From: CAMAUF01 sp046152925
Lineage (GTDB): Bacteria > Chloroflexota > Dehalococcoidia > Tepidiformales > Tepidiformaceae
NCBI GenBank assembly: GCA_046152925.1
Contig: JBJXFX010000096.1
Span: 1 to 60,086 of the forward strand
Length of the DNA stretch: 60,086 nucleotides
Direction: 5' to 3'
Within the stretch, counting starts at the first letter, position 1; each line of letters opens with the position of its first letter. The translations under genes and the position numbers were made by a program. The notes under the pieces were generated by a model. That model made no database searches. It saw only the letters and a program-made list of their open reading frames with translations, and was not told the origin of the DNA. Below are positions 34,888-43,353 of this stretch, in pieces.

Positions 34888-36852
34888 TCACAGCGGGTTC
34901 GCCGTGAAGACGGCGAGCACGAGGATGATGACGCCTGCGACAAAGCCCAGGCCGTAGGATTGAAGCTGCCCCGTTTGGATCGTCCGCAGCTGGCCGCTGA
35001 CGAAGCGCGTGGACCGGCCGACGCCGTTGACGACGCCATCGACGACGTACTTGTCGTTCAGCTCCAGCAAGCGGTTCCAGCCGCGCTGAAGCACAAGCTT
35101 GACGAAAAAGTCCTCGAACAAGCGGTCGAAGTACCACTTGTTCTGGAAGAGCGCGGTCAGCGGGCCGAAGCCGTTCGCGATCGACCGGGACGAAATCCAC
35201 TTCTTCATGTACATCGCATAGGCCAGGCCGATGCCCGAAAGGGCGACCGCCAGCGAGCTCAGCGCGATTCCCCAGCTGAAACTCAGCGAATGCGCCTCGT
35301 GCTCGGGGAGGGCGGCGTTGAGGAAGTCCTTGTGCCAGTAGTCGAGCGCGATCGCACCGGCCGCCACCGAAGGCACCACCAGGATGAGGAGCGGCAGCTT
35401 CATCGTCCAGGGCGACTCGTGCGGATGCTTCGGGTCCCCGTGGAAATGGTTGTCCGGGTCGTGATGGTCGACCGGTTGGCCGCCCTTGTATTCGCCGAAG
35501 AAGGTCAAGAAGATCGCCCGGAACATGTAGAAAGCGGTCATGAATGCCACGAGGAACGCCGCAAACCAAAGCGCCCGGTTCTCGTTCCAAGCGTCGAGCA
35601 GCAACTCGTCCTTCGACCAGAAGCCGGCCAGTGGGAAGATGCCCGCCAGGCTGAGCGACCCGATCATGAACGTCCAGAAGGTGATCGGCATGTACTTTCG
35701 CAGCCCGCCCATCAGCCGCATGTCGAACGTATTCGTGGCGTGGTTCACAGAGCCGCTGCCGAGGAAGAGCAGGGCCTTGAAAAACGCGTGTGTGAACAGG
35801 TGAAAGATCGCGGCCACATACCCGAGCACGCCCAGTCCCAGCATCATGTAGCCAAGCTGGCTGATCGTGGAGTAGGCCAGCACGCGCTTCACGTCCGTCT
35901 GGACGAGCGCGATGGTCGCTGCTACAAGCGCCGTGCCGGCCCCAATCCAGGCGACCACTTCGCGGGCGTCTGGCGATGCCTCAAGTACCGGGAAGAAGCG
36001 GGCCATCAGGTAGACGCCGGCCGCCACCATGGTCGCGGCGTGGATGAGCGCCGAAACGGGCGTAGGGCCTTCCATCGCGTCGGGAAGCCACACTTGGAGC
36101 GGGAGTTGCGCGCTCTTGCCAGCGGCCCCGGCGAACAGACCGAGCGCGAAGAGCGTGACGATGTAGCCCTTGGTGTCGCCGCTCGCAGCCCACTCCTGGA
36201 TCGAGGTCACATCGAACTCGCCATGGCGGGTCCAGACGAGCAGTAGCGCGGCGAGCAAGCCGAGGTCGCCAATACGCGTGACGATGAACGCCTTCTTGGC
36301 GGCTGCCGCGGCGCTCGGCTTGTGGAACCAGAAGCCGATCAGCAAGTAGCTGCAAAGGCCCACCAGTTCCCAGAAAATGAAAATCATGAAGAGGTTGTCG
36401 GCGAGCACGAGGCCCAGCATCGACATGGTGAACAAGCACATGTGCGCGAAATACCGGCCGTAGCCCGGGTCCCCGTGCATGTACCCTTGGGAATAAATTT
36501 GCACCAGGAACGACACCGTGGTCACCACGACGAGCATCAGCGCCGTCAGCCCATCGACTCGCAATCCAAGGTTGACGACCAACGCACCGTCGCCCGTGCC
36601 CGCCCGGAACCACTCGTGGGTGTGGATGGCCACATGTCCGTCGGCGTCGATTACGTTGAAGAGCGTGGCGTAGGCCAGCACCATCGCGATGCCGATGCCC
36701 GCCGCGGCGATCCAGCCGGCGACGACTGGTAGCTTCCGGGCATAGCCAACGATCACGATCCACGCGATGAGCGGGCTCGCGATGATCGCCCAGAGGAGAG
36801 CCTCGTCGATCGTCGGCACTTTGGCGGTGGCGGTCTCGGCCAGGAAAAGCAT
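34888..36852 (-). CDS. nuoL: NADH-quinone oxidoreductase subunit L
   Basis: Distal antiporter-like subunit with the long lateral helix. 654 aa from ATG 36852. Conserved FIFWELVGLCSYLLIGFWF, SAQLPLQVWLPDAMEGPTPV and QTDVKRVLAYSTISQLGYM. A His-rich loop (HHDPDNHFHGDPKHPH) lies around residue 475, and the C-terminus ends in a final membrane helix after the lateral helix. Preceded by an unusual 65-aa gene. Confidence 0.95.
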   Translation of the reverse strand: MLFLAETATAKVPTIDEALLWAIIASPLIAWIVIVGYARKLPVVAGWIAAAGIGIAMVLAYATLFNVIDADGHVAIHTHEWFRAGTGDGALVVNLGLRVDGLTALMLVVVTTVSFLVQIYSQGYMHGDPGYGRYFAHMCLFTMSMLGLVLADNLFMIFIFWELVGLCSYLLIGFWFHKPSAAAAAKKAFIVTRIGDLGLLAALLLVWTRHGEFDVTSIQEWAASGDTKGYIVTLFALGLFAGAAGKSAQLPLQVWLPDAMEGPTPVSALIHAATMVAAGVYLMARFFPVLEASPDAREVVAWIGAGTALVAATIALVQTDVKRVLAYSTISQLGYMMLGLGVLGYVAAIFHLFTHAFFKALLFLGSGSVNHATNTFDMRLMGGLRKYMPITFWTFMIGSLSLAGIFPLAGFWSKDELLLDAWNENRALWFAAFLVAFMTAFYMFRAIFLTFFGEYKGGQPVDHHDPDNHFHGDPKHPHESPWTMKLPLLILVVPSVAAGAIALDYWHKDFLNAALPEHEAHSLSFSWGIALSSLAVALSGIGLAYAMYMKKWISSRSIANGFGPLTALFQNKWYFDRLFEDFFVKLVLQRGWNRLLELNDKYVVDGVVNGVGRSTRFVSGQLRTIQTGQLQSYGLGFVAGVIILVLAVFTANPL

Positions 36853-36855
36853 CGG

Positions 36856-37053
36856 CTATATCTTCCGAAGAATTTCCCGTGCGACATGGGCCCTGCCTGT
36901 CGGCACGTAGAGTGTTCGCGGGGCGCGCTTCGAGACGGCCTCGCCGTGACCCACGGGCGGCACCACGCGCAGCGTGAGGCCCTCGGCCGCGAAGAGTTCG
37001 CGCCAGGTCTCAGCCACGTAGGCGTTCCGGACGGTCATGAATTCAACCCACAT
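36856..37053 (-). CDS. 65-aa DUF2007-like protein inside the nuo operon
   Basis: 65 aa from ATG 37053 with GAGG upstream, placed 4 bp after nuoK and 3 bp before nuoL. No membrane segment. The layout of an N-terminal strand, helix ETWRELFAAEGL, then LRVVPP and a second strand-helix LYVPTGRAHVAREIL resembles DUF2007 'putative signal transducing' proteins, though the match is by eye and weak. GC-rich codon usage and the tight spacing on both sides support a real, co-translated gene. Its role in or with complex I is unknown. Confidence 0.65.
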   Translation of the reverse strand: MWVEFMTVRNAYVAETWRELFAAEGLTLRVVPPVGHGEAVSKRAPRTLYVPTGRAHVAREILRKI

Positions 37054-37057
37054 GGTG

Positions 37058-37369
37058 TCACGACCTCAAGAGCGTCGCCTGGTCGACGTCGATCGTCTGG
37101 CGGTTCCGGTAGAGCGAAACCGCGAGGGCGAGGCCGACGGCCGCTTCCGCGGCTGCGACCGTAATGATCATCACGACGAACGTCTGCCCGGCGACCGGCG
37201 TCGCGCTCTCCGTGAAGCGCGAAAAGGTCAGCAGGGTGAGGTTCACCGCGTTGAGCATGATCTCCACACCCATGAGCACGCCAATCGCGTTCCGCTTGGA
37301 GAGCGCGATCATCATGCCCATGGAGAAGAGCAAGACGCCGATCGTAAGGAAGTGGTAGATGCCGATCAC
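37058..37369 (-). CDS. nuoK: NADH-quinone oxidoreductase subunit K
   Basis: Three-helix membrane subunit. 103 aa from GTG 37369 (VIGIYHFLTIGVLLFSMG), overlapping the nuoJ stop (GTGA). Carries both membrane Glu positions: GVLMGVEIMLNAVNL and ITVAAAEAAVGLAL. Full normal length. Confidence 0.95.
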   Translation of the reverse strand: MIGIYHFLTIGVLLFSMGMMIALSKRNAIGVLMGVEIMLNAVNLTLLTFSRFTESATPVAGQTFVVMIITVAAAEAAVGLALAVSLYRNRQTIDVDQATLLRS

Positions 37370-37881
37370 TTCAGCGCATCCTCCGCTTCCTCTTCCGGCG
37401 AACGGACGAGCATGATCGAGCCGATCAGCGCCGCCGTTAGCAACACGGAAGCGAGCTCGAAAGGCACGACCCACGTATTCAGCAACGCATCGCCAATCTC
37501 CGCCACCGCGAGGTCCGGCGACTGCTCAACCTGGTTCCAATCCGTGTCGTGGACAACGAACATCGTGATCGCCGCCAGGACTGCCGCGAGCATCGCCGCC
37601 GGCAGCGCCATCTTCGTCTCACCGTTATCGCGAAGCGACCGCGGCGTCAGCAGGATCGCGAAGAGCACCAGCACCGCGATCGCGCCCACGTAGATGATCA
37701 CCTGCGCCATCGCCAGGAATTCGGCCGAAAGCAGGATGAAGAAACCCGCCACGCCAATGAAGGTGACAATAAGAAACAGCACCGCGTGCATCAGGTTGCG
37801 CGAGACCATCACGCCGCCAGCCGCAATCAGCGTCAGCGCCGAGAGCGCGTAGAAAGCCAACGCCGGGCCGAAGCCTTCCAT
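37366..37881 (-). CDS. nuoJ: NADH-quinone oxidoreductase subunit J
   Basis: Five-helix membrane subunit. 171 aa from ATG 37881 (MEGFGPALAFYALSALTL). Conserved EFLAMAQVIIYVGAIAVLVLF block with the pi-bulge helix. The start shares one base with the nuoH stop (TAATG), so nuoI, which normally sits between H and J, is cleanly absent here. Confidence 0.94.
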   Translation of the reverse strand: MEGFGPALAFYALSALTLIAAGGVMVSRNLMHAVLFLIVTFIGVAGFFILLSAEFLAMAQVIIYVGAIAVLVLFAILLTPRSLRDNGETKMALPAAMLAAVLAAITMFVVHDTDWNQVEQSPDLAVAEIGDALLNTWVVPFELASVLLTAALIGSIMLVRSPEEEAEDALK

Positions 37882-39200
37882 TAGCGCGCGCCTCCCTTCG
37901 GGGCGACTGGCACATAGCCTCGCGCGTCCTTCACCATCCGCGGCTTCGTCTCGTATGCCTCGGGCCGGTAACCGATGAACCGAGCCCAGAAGAAGATCAA
38001 GCCGGCGCTGAGCCCGATATTGAGGGCTGCGAAGAGCCAGGGAAGGCCCGGCTCCAACACGCGGACGTTGTGGATGGCGCTGATGCTCACGGTCTCGATG
38101 TCGACCCAGCCAGCCTCCGCCCAGAGAACCCGTTCGAACGAGACGAGCACGAGGTTGAGCAGCGTTACTGGCAGCAAGAACTTCCAAGCAAACCCCATCA
38201 GTTGGTCGATCCGCAAGCGTGGCAGCGTGCCGCGTGTCCAAATGAAGACGAAATAGAAGGCCTGGACCTTGAGGATGAAGATCAGCCAGCCGGGGATCCA
38301 CGCCTCGAGCCCGAAGAGGCTCCAGCCGCCCAGGAACACGGTCGCGCCAAATGCGGCTGCGGCGAGCGCATAGCCGATGTCCATCCCGTAGAACAGGCCC
38401 CACTTCATGCCCGAATACTCGGTGAGGTACCCGGCGACGATTTCCGACTCCGCCTCGGCGATGTCCGTCGGCGTGCGGTTGAGCTCAGCGCTCACGCAGA
38501 AGAAATAGACCAAGAACATCGCCGGCTGGAGCAAGATCATCCAGATGAAGTTCTGGTCTTGGAAGACCACGATCCCCTGCAGGCTCAAGTCGCCGGTCAT
38601 CACCACGACGCCAAGCACGGCGAGCACGAGCGGCACTTCGTACGAGATGGTCATGGCGACGACGCGCATCGCCCCAAACAGGCTGTACTTGTTGTTCGCG
38701 CTCCAGCCGGCCATGAACATCCCGAGCACGGGGAGCGATGACACCGCGAGGAAATAGAGGACAGACACCGAAACATCCGCGAGGACCATGTTGGGCCCGA
38801 ACGGGATCACGGCGAACAGAAGCACCGCCGGCGCCACGAAGATGATTGGCGCGCAGTACATGATCACTTTGTCGGCGGTCTTCGGCGTCAACGCTTCCTT
38901 CTGCATCAGCTTCACCGCGTCCGCGATGGGCTGAAGCACGCCAAAACGGCCCACCCGGTTTGGCCCGTAGCGCGACTGCATGCGCCCGATGATCTTCCGT
39001 TCGCCAAGGACACCGAGGTAGAGCTGGGTCGGCAGCACGAAGAGCAGGAAACTCGCCACAAACCCGATCAGGACCGCGACGACATAGACGATGGGGTACG
39101 GGAGGAAGCTATCCAGGCCTTCCAGGATCTCGCGAGAGAGGTTGCCGAGATCACGGATGTCGTACCAGTTCCCGGTGGCTTCGAGCAGGGGCAGCGTCAT
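37881..39200 (-). CDS. nuoH: NADH-quinone oxidoreductase subunit H
   Basis: Membrane subunit that forms the quinone chamber with NuoD and NuoB. 439 aa from ATG 39200, overlapping the nuoD stop (ATGA). Blocks: GERKIIGRMQSRYGPNRVG, PIADAVKLMQKEALTP, AELNRTPTDIAEAESEIVAGY and RGTLPRLRIDQLMGFAWKFLLP. Longer than E. coli NuoH (325 aa) because of an N-terminal lead of about 35 residues and extra C-terminal helices. Confidence 0.95.
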   Translation of the reverse strand: MTLPLLEATGNWYDIRDLGNLSREILEGLDSFLPYPIVYVVAVLIGFVASFLLFVLPTQLYLGVLGERKIIGRMQSRYGPNRVGRFGVLQPIADAVKLMQKEALTPKTADKVIMYCAPIIFVAPAVLLFAVIPFGPNMVLADVSVSVLYFLAVSSLPVLGMFMAGWSANNKYSLFGAMRVVAMTISYEVPLVLAVLGVVVMTGDLSLQGIVVFQDQNFIWMILLQPAMFLVYFFCVSAELNRTPTDIAEAESEIVAGYLTEYSGMKWGLFYGMDIGYALAAAAFGATVFLGGWSLFGLEAWIPGWLIFILKVQAFYFVFIWTRGTLPRLRIDQLMGFAWKFLLPVTLLNLVLVSFERVLWAEAGWVDIETVSISAIHNVRVLEPGLPWLFAALNIGLSAGLIFFWARFIGYRPEAYETKPRMVKDARGYVPVAPKGGAR

Positions 39201-40303
39201 CGGTCAATCTCCCCCACCACGATGTCCACCGACCCGAGGGTCACGATCGCGTCGGCGACCGAGCCGCCCACGGTCATCTCCCGGAGCACGCTGAGATTGA
39301 TAAAGGACGGCGGCCGAATGTGGAAGCGGTAGGGCGATGGCCCTTCGTCGCTCACCAGGTAGTAGCCCAACTCGCCGCGGGGCCCTTCGACGCGGCCGTA
39401 GGCTTCACCCTTCGGCGGGCGAAGGGCAAGCGGCACCTGCGTGCTATGCGGGCCGCCCGGAAGCCCATCCAGCGCCTGCTTCAGGATCTTCACGCTTTGG
39501 CGCATCTCCTCGAGACGGACGATGAACCGGTCGTACGAGTCGCCTGTATAGCCAATCGGGATCTCGAAGTCGTACTTCTCGTAGCCGCAGTAGGGGTCGG
39601 CCTTGCGGATGTCCCAGGCGATGCCGCTGCCGCGGAGCATCGGGCCTGCGAGGCTTGCGTTCGCCGCCAACTGGTGCGGGACCACGCCGACGTTCTTCGT
39701 CCGGACCAAGAAGATCTCGTTCGTCGAGAGCAGTTCTTCGATTTCGTCGATGAACGCCGGAAACGAGTCGACCACTTTGCGGGCCTCGGGGACGAACTCC
39801 TTCGGCAGGTCGAACGCTACGCCACCGATCCGCATGTAGTTGCAGGTCAGCCGCGCGCCGCTGGTCATTTCAAAAAGGTCGAGGATCCGCTCGCGCTCGC
39901 GGAACGACCACATCACCGGCGTCTGCCAGGCTCCGGTGTCGTTCGCGAAGGCGCCGACGGCCATGCAGTGGCTCGCCAGCCGCTGGAGTTCAGCCATGAT
40001 CACGCGGATCGCATCCCCGCGTTCCGGAACCCCTATCCCGGCCAACTTCTCCACGGCAAGGCAGTAGCCCAGGTTGTTCGACATGCTGGAGAGATAGTCC
40101 GTCCGGTCGGTGAAGGGGATGTTCTGGGTGTAGGTCCGCTCTTCCGCCAGCTTTTCCATCGAGCGGTGCAGGTAGCCCATCACCATCTCGGCTTCCACGA
40201 TCTTCTCGCCGTCGACTGCGACGCGGACGCGGAAGACCCCGTGAGTCGACGGATGTTGGGGCCCAATGTTCAGGATGAACGGCTCGCTCTTGATGGCGCT
40301 CAT
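39197..40303 (-). CDS. nuoD: NADH-quinone oxidoreductase subunit D
   Basis: 49-kDa subunit of the peripheral arm lining the quinone site. 368 aa from ATG 40303. Quinone-site His is in IGPQHPSTHGVFRV; GYLHRSMEKLAEERTY follows and the C-terminus is complete (TLGSVDIVVGEIDR). No NiFe-type cysteine ligands. Separate from nuoC, overlapping it by 4 bases. Its structural partner NuoB is not encoded here. Confidence 0.95.
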   Translation of the reverse strand: MSAIKSEPFILNIGPQHPSTHGVFRVRVAVDGEKIVEAEMVMGYLHRSMEKLAEERTYTQNIPFTDRTDYLSSMSNNLGYCLAVEKLAGIGVPERGDAIRVIMAELQRLASHCMAVGAFANDTGAWQTPVMWSFRERERILDLFEMTSGARLTCNYMRIGGVAFDLPKEFVPEARKVVDSFPAFIDEIEELLSTNEIFLVRTKNVGVVPHQLAANASLAGPMLRGSGIAWDIRKADPYCGYEKYDFEIPIGYTGDSYDRFIVRLEEMRQSVKILKQALDGLPGGPHSTQVPLALRPPKGEAYGRVEGPRGELGYYLVSDEGPSPYRFHIRPPSFINLSVLREMTVGGSVADAIVTLGSVDIVVGEIDR

Positions 40304-40827
40304 TCGTCGACGATCCTCACGGGCGGGTTCTCGCGCCGCGCCGTCCCAGCAAACTCGCTCAGACCAGGCTGGAGCCCGCCCGGCATAGAGAGCCAGTCCT
40401 TACGCAGCGGGAAGCCCGGGAAGCCCTCCCAAAGCAGGATCCGGTGCTGCCGGTGATTCCCTTGGAAGTCGATCCCAAGGAGGTCGTACGCCTCGCACTC
40501 CTGCATCCACGCGCCGTGCCACACGGAAATCACGCTCGGGGCGACCGGCTTCTCGCGGTCCCAGACGTCGACCTTGAACGTCCCGAAGTGGTTCTTGTCG
40601 AACGACTGGACGTGGTAGACGACCTCGAAGTGGTCCCACCAGTCGACTCCGCAGAGGTTCGTGAGGTGGATGAAGTCCGTGTCCGTGTCCGTCCGAAGCG
40701 CAAACAGCGCCTCAACTGCCCGCTCTGGGACCAGGTGACACGCCGCGGAAGTTGCCTTCGCAACGGAACCGGGGGCGACGCGCTCTGCGTGCTCCGCAAG
40801 CTCATGGCCGGTCAGGAACCGCGTCAT
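40300..40827 (-). CDS. nuoC: NADH-quinone oxidoreductase subunit C
   Basis: 30-kDa peripheral subunit. 175 aa from ATG 40827 (MTRFLTGHEL), sharing one base with the nuoA stop (TAATG). Signature ECEAYDLLGIDFQGNHRQHRILLWEGFPGFPLRKD is split over the family pattern of E-x-E-x-x-D-x-x-G and R-x-L. Sits where nuoB would normally follow nuoA. Confidence 0.94.
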   Translation of the reverse strand: MTRFLTGHELAEHAERVAPGSVAKATSAACHLVPERAVEALFALRTDTDTDFIHLTNLCGVDWWDHFEVVYHVQSFDKNHFGTFKVDVWDREKPVAPSVISVWHGAWMQECEAYDLLGIDFQGNHRQHRILLWEGFPGFPLRKDWLSMPGGLQPGLSEFAGTARRENPPVRIVDE

Positions 40828-41231
40828 TAGCGCCACTCCAGAGCGCGCTTGCGCCACGCGTAGAGTATCCCCAAGCCGAGGATCCCGACGAACCCGAACC
40901 CTTCAAGGAGCCCTCGCCAGCCGTACGAATCGAAAACGGCCGCCCAGGGAAAGAGAAACACGATTTCGACGTCGAACAGGACGAAGAGGAGGGCGATGTA
41001 GTAGAAGCGGAAGTTGAACTGGACGAGCGTCGGCCCCTCAGTCCGCAAGCCGCACTCGTAGATATCCTCTTTGACTGGGTCGCTCGGCACCCGCGGCCGG
41101 ATCCGGACAAACCCCAACGCCCACGAGGTAACCACCGCCCCAAGCGGGAAGATGAGGGCAATAATGACCAGGATGCCGATCTGGCCCCACTCGTGGAACA
41201 CGCCGACCGCCGTTTGTGAAACTTGTCCCAA
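40827..41231 (-). CDS. nuoA: NADH-quinone oxidoreductase subunit A
   Basis: Three-helix membrane subunit and first gene of the operon. 134 aa from TTG 41231; a GTG at 41201 is an alternative. Signature KEDIYECGLRTEGPTLVQFN then FRFYYIALLFVLFDVEIVF. The TTG lies about five bases downstream of the predicted transcription start. Confidence 0.93.
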   Translation of the reverse strand: MGQVSQTAVGVFHEWGQIGILVIIALIFPLGAVVTSWALGFVRIRPRVPSDPVKEDIYECGLRTEGPTLVQFNFRFYYIALLFVLFDVEIVFLFPWAAVFDSYGWRGLLEGFGFVGILGLGILYAWRKRALEWR

Positions 41232-41242
41232 AGGACGGCCGG

Positions 41243-41271
41243 ACTATAACACGCCCCCCACACGCGGACAA
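41243..41271 (-). promoter_or_regulatory. nuo operon promoter
   Basis: On the - strand TTGTCC (41271-41266), 17-bp spacer, TATAGT (41248-41243), four and five matches to consensus. Predicted start near 41236, which leaves almost no 5' leader before the nuoA TTG. The rest of the 41232-41481 gap is GC-rich and shows only a hairpin GGGGC-TATAG-GCCCC near 41442-41455 upstream of the next gene. Confidence 0.55.
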
Positions 41272-41481
41272 AGGCAGATCGGGCCCTCCACGGGCGGCTG
41301 GAATGGCCCAAAACCCCACGCCCGGACACGTCCCAAGCGCACCCTGAGGCCGGCCGGCAACGCCCCGGCTGGCCCGACGTAAAGGGGAGGCGACAGCGGT
41401 AGCGCGGCGCTCCCGCCTCGGCGTATCGTGCAGCTTCGATGGGGGCTATAGGCCCCACTCCCAGCTCTGGAAAGGACACGC

Positions 41482-42690
41482 ATGGCAGCGCCAGTAGCCG
41501 AGCCGAAGGCCCAGACCCCGATCTATCAACGCATCAAGATCATCGATGTCGACAGCCACATCTCCGAGCCCGAAAACCTCTGGACGAACCGCGTCTCCAC
41601 CCAAAAGTGGGGCGAGCTCGTCCCACATGTGAAGTTCGACCCGAACATCAACGAAGACCGCTGGTTCATGGGTGGCAAAGCGTTCATGCCAACCGCCGGC
41701 GCCGCGATGGCAGGCTGGAAAGAGCCGCCGCCCAAGCACCCGCCCTCGCTCCAGGAAGCCGACCACGGCTCGTTCAACGCCCTCGAGCGGCTCCAGCGGA
41801 TGGACGAGTACGGCATCTGGGCCCAGGTGGTCTATCCGAACGTCGGCGGCTTTGGGAGCGGCAACTTCCTTTCGCTCAAAGAGCCGGACCTCATGCTCGA
41901 CTGCGTCCGTGCGTACAACGACTTCCTCTACGAATGGTGCGCGACCGACATCAAGCGCCTCCTCCCGATCATGGCGATGCCCTTCTGGGACGTGGATGAG
42001 TGCGTCAAAGAGATGGAGCGCTGCGCCAAGATGGGCCACAAGGGCGTCTTGATGACGAACCAGCCGCACATCTTCGGCTTCCCGCGCATCACCGAGCGCC
42101 ACTGGGACCCGATGTGGCACGCCGCCACGGACCTCGGAATGCCGATCAACTTCCACATCGGCTCCGGCGACCTCACGGTCATCGGCAAGACGACGGTCGA
42201 CAACGGCCGCCAGGCAGCCTACGCGAAGATCACCGTCTCCCTCTTCCTCGATAACTCCCACGCGATCATGGACATCATCCTCGGCGGCCTCTGCCACCGC
42301 TTCCCGAAGGTCAACTTCGTCAGCGTGGAGAGCGGCATCGGCTGGATCCCGTTTGTCCTTGAGGCGATGGACTGGCAATGGCTGAACTCCGGCTGCCGCG
42401 AAGAGCATCCCGAGATGGACCTCCTCCCGAGCGAGTACTTCAAGCGCCAGTGCTACGGCTGCTTCTGGTTCGAAGAGGCGAGCGCCCTCAAGGCAATCGA
42501 AGCCTGCGGCGTCGACAACTTCCTCTACGAGACCGACTTCCCGCATCCAACGAGCATGTCGCCCGGCCCGAACTCGGTCGCCATCTACCCGAAGGACTTC
42601 GTCGAGCGGAACCTCGGCGGCCTCGCCGAGCCCGACCTCAAGAAGCTCCTTCAAACGAATGCGGCCAAGCTCTACAACGTGACGCTGTAG
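41482..42690 (+). CDS. Amidohydrolase (ACMSD-like, amidohydrolase-2 family)
   Basis: Metal-dependent TIM-barrel hydrolase or decarboxylase. 402 aa from ATG 41482, with AAAGGA upstream. N-terminal metal motif IIDVDSHISEP (D-x-H in place of HxH), internal NFHIGSGD His, and C-terminal FLYETDFPHPTS with the catalytic Asp-Phe-Pro-His. This group is abundant in Dehalococcoidia-related Chloroflexota genomes and acts on carboxylated or aromatic substrates; the substrate here is unknown. Divergent from nuoA. Confidence 0.88.
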   Translation: MAAPVAEPKAQTPIYQRIKIIDVDSHISEPENLWTNRVSTQKWGELVPHVKFDPNINEDRWFMGGKAFMPTAGAAMAGWKEPPPKHPPSLQEADHGSFNALERLQRMDEYGIWAQVVYPNVGGFGSGNFLSLKEPDLMLDCVRAYNDFLYEWCATDIKRLLPIMAMPFWDVDECVKEMERCAKMGHKGVLMTNQPHIFGFPRITERHWDPMWHAATDLGMPINFHIGSGDLTVIGKTTVDNGRQAAYAKITVSLFLDNSHAIMDIILGGLCHRFPKVNFVSVESGIGWIPFVLEAMDWQWLNSGCREEHPEMDLLPSEYFKRQCYGCFWFEEASALKAIEACGVDNFLYETDFPHPTSMSPGPNSVAIYPKDFVERNLGGLAEPDLKKLLQTNAAKLYNVTL

Positions 42691-42707
42691 CCGCGACCAA
42701 ACGCACG

Positions 42708-42755
42708 TTGCAGCACGCGGATCCTCCTTGTAATTTGTAAATTACAAGGAGGATC
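42708..42755 (+). promoter_or_regulatory. Toxin-antitoxin promoter and 36-bp palindromic operator
   Basis: TTGCAG (42708-42713), 17-bp spacer, TAATTT (42731-42736). A perfect inverted repeat spans 42720-42755: left arm GATCCTCCTTGTAATTT, two-base centre GT, right arm AAATTACAAGGAGGATC. The -10 lies in the left arm and the ribosome site AGGAGG (42747-42752) in the right arm. The predicted start near 42743 makes it a DNA operator; a transcript from further upstream could instead hide the ribosome site in a hairpin. Confidence 0.7.
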
Positions 42756-42762
42756 GCGCCAC

Positions 42763-43353
42763 ATGAAGATCGCCACCAGAGTGTGGCTCGCCACAGCCCA
42801 ACTCCAATGTGACAACCCAGAACGCCCGATTCGTACCATGGAAGTCCGGTGCGCAGTCGCACGAGCGTGGCCCGAGACGCACGAGGGCAGCGTGTCCGCC
42901 CATCTCTCAAGCCACTGCATCGCCTCGTTGCGGCCATCCCCCGATACGGACCGCATGCTCACGCGCGTTGGTCGCGGTCAGGTCAGGCTCTTCCGGGAGG
43001 GCGACCCGGTCCATCCGGGCCGCGCGGGTGGGCGCATCCTCCCCGACGAAAACGATGTCCCAGACGACCTTCGGTACCTGCTCGCGTGGTACACACGCCA
43101 CTACGCGCCAAGTCGCGCTGCGACCGAGGCGCTGACGCACCGGCCGCCGGATCAGCACGTGGTCGCGTCGCTCGGTTCGACCGGGAGCGCCACGCGAGAA
43201 CGCCGCTCTCGATCGGGTCCCAATCAAGAGCCCGGCTCGTTGAGCGTGTATGAACGTGGGCTCGCCCTTCAGCGATGGGGCCGCGAGATTGGCGCCTGGG
43301 ATGGTGTAGACCCAGACGAGTTCGTGCGTAAGCTCCGGGAGGACTGGGATTGA
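42763..43353 (+). CDS. Putative antitoxin, upstream partner of PIN toxin
   Basis: 196 aa from ATG 42763, with AGGAGG 10 bases upstream. No domain recognised. It ends in a helical segment YERGLALQRWGREIGAWDGVD then PDEFVRKLREDWD, which looks like a toxin-binding antitoxin tail, and overlaps the PIN gene by four bases (TTGA). At 196 aa it is long for a VapB; an internal start such as the ATG near 42955 (MLTRVGRGQVRLFREG) would give a shorter protein. The palindrome over its promoter fits autoregulation. Assignment is by position. Confidence 0.55.
   Translation: MKIATRVWLATAQLQCDNPERPIRTMEVRCAVARAWPETHEGSVSAHLSSHCIASLRPSPDTDRMLTRVGRGQVRLFREGDPVHPGRAGGRILPDENDVPDDLRYLLAWYTRHYAPSRAATEALTHRPPDQHVVASLGSTGSATRERRSRSGPNQEPGSLSVYERGLALQRWGREIGAWDGVDPDEFVRKLREDWD

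Noticed and set aside
34723..36246. 507-codon + strand frame opposite nuoL and nuoM
   Set aside because: Antisense to membrane-protein genes, giving a spurious charged His/Glu-rich protein.
41438..41456. Hairpin GGGGC-TATAG-GCCCC upstream of the amidohydrolase as a terminator or operator
   Set aside because: Short stem, no T-run and no matching promoter spacing; could be chance in GC-rich DNA.
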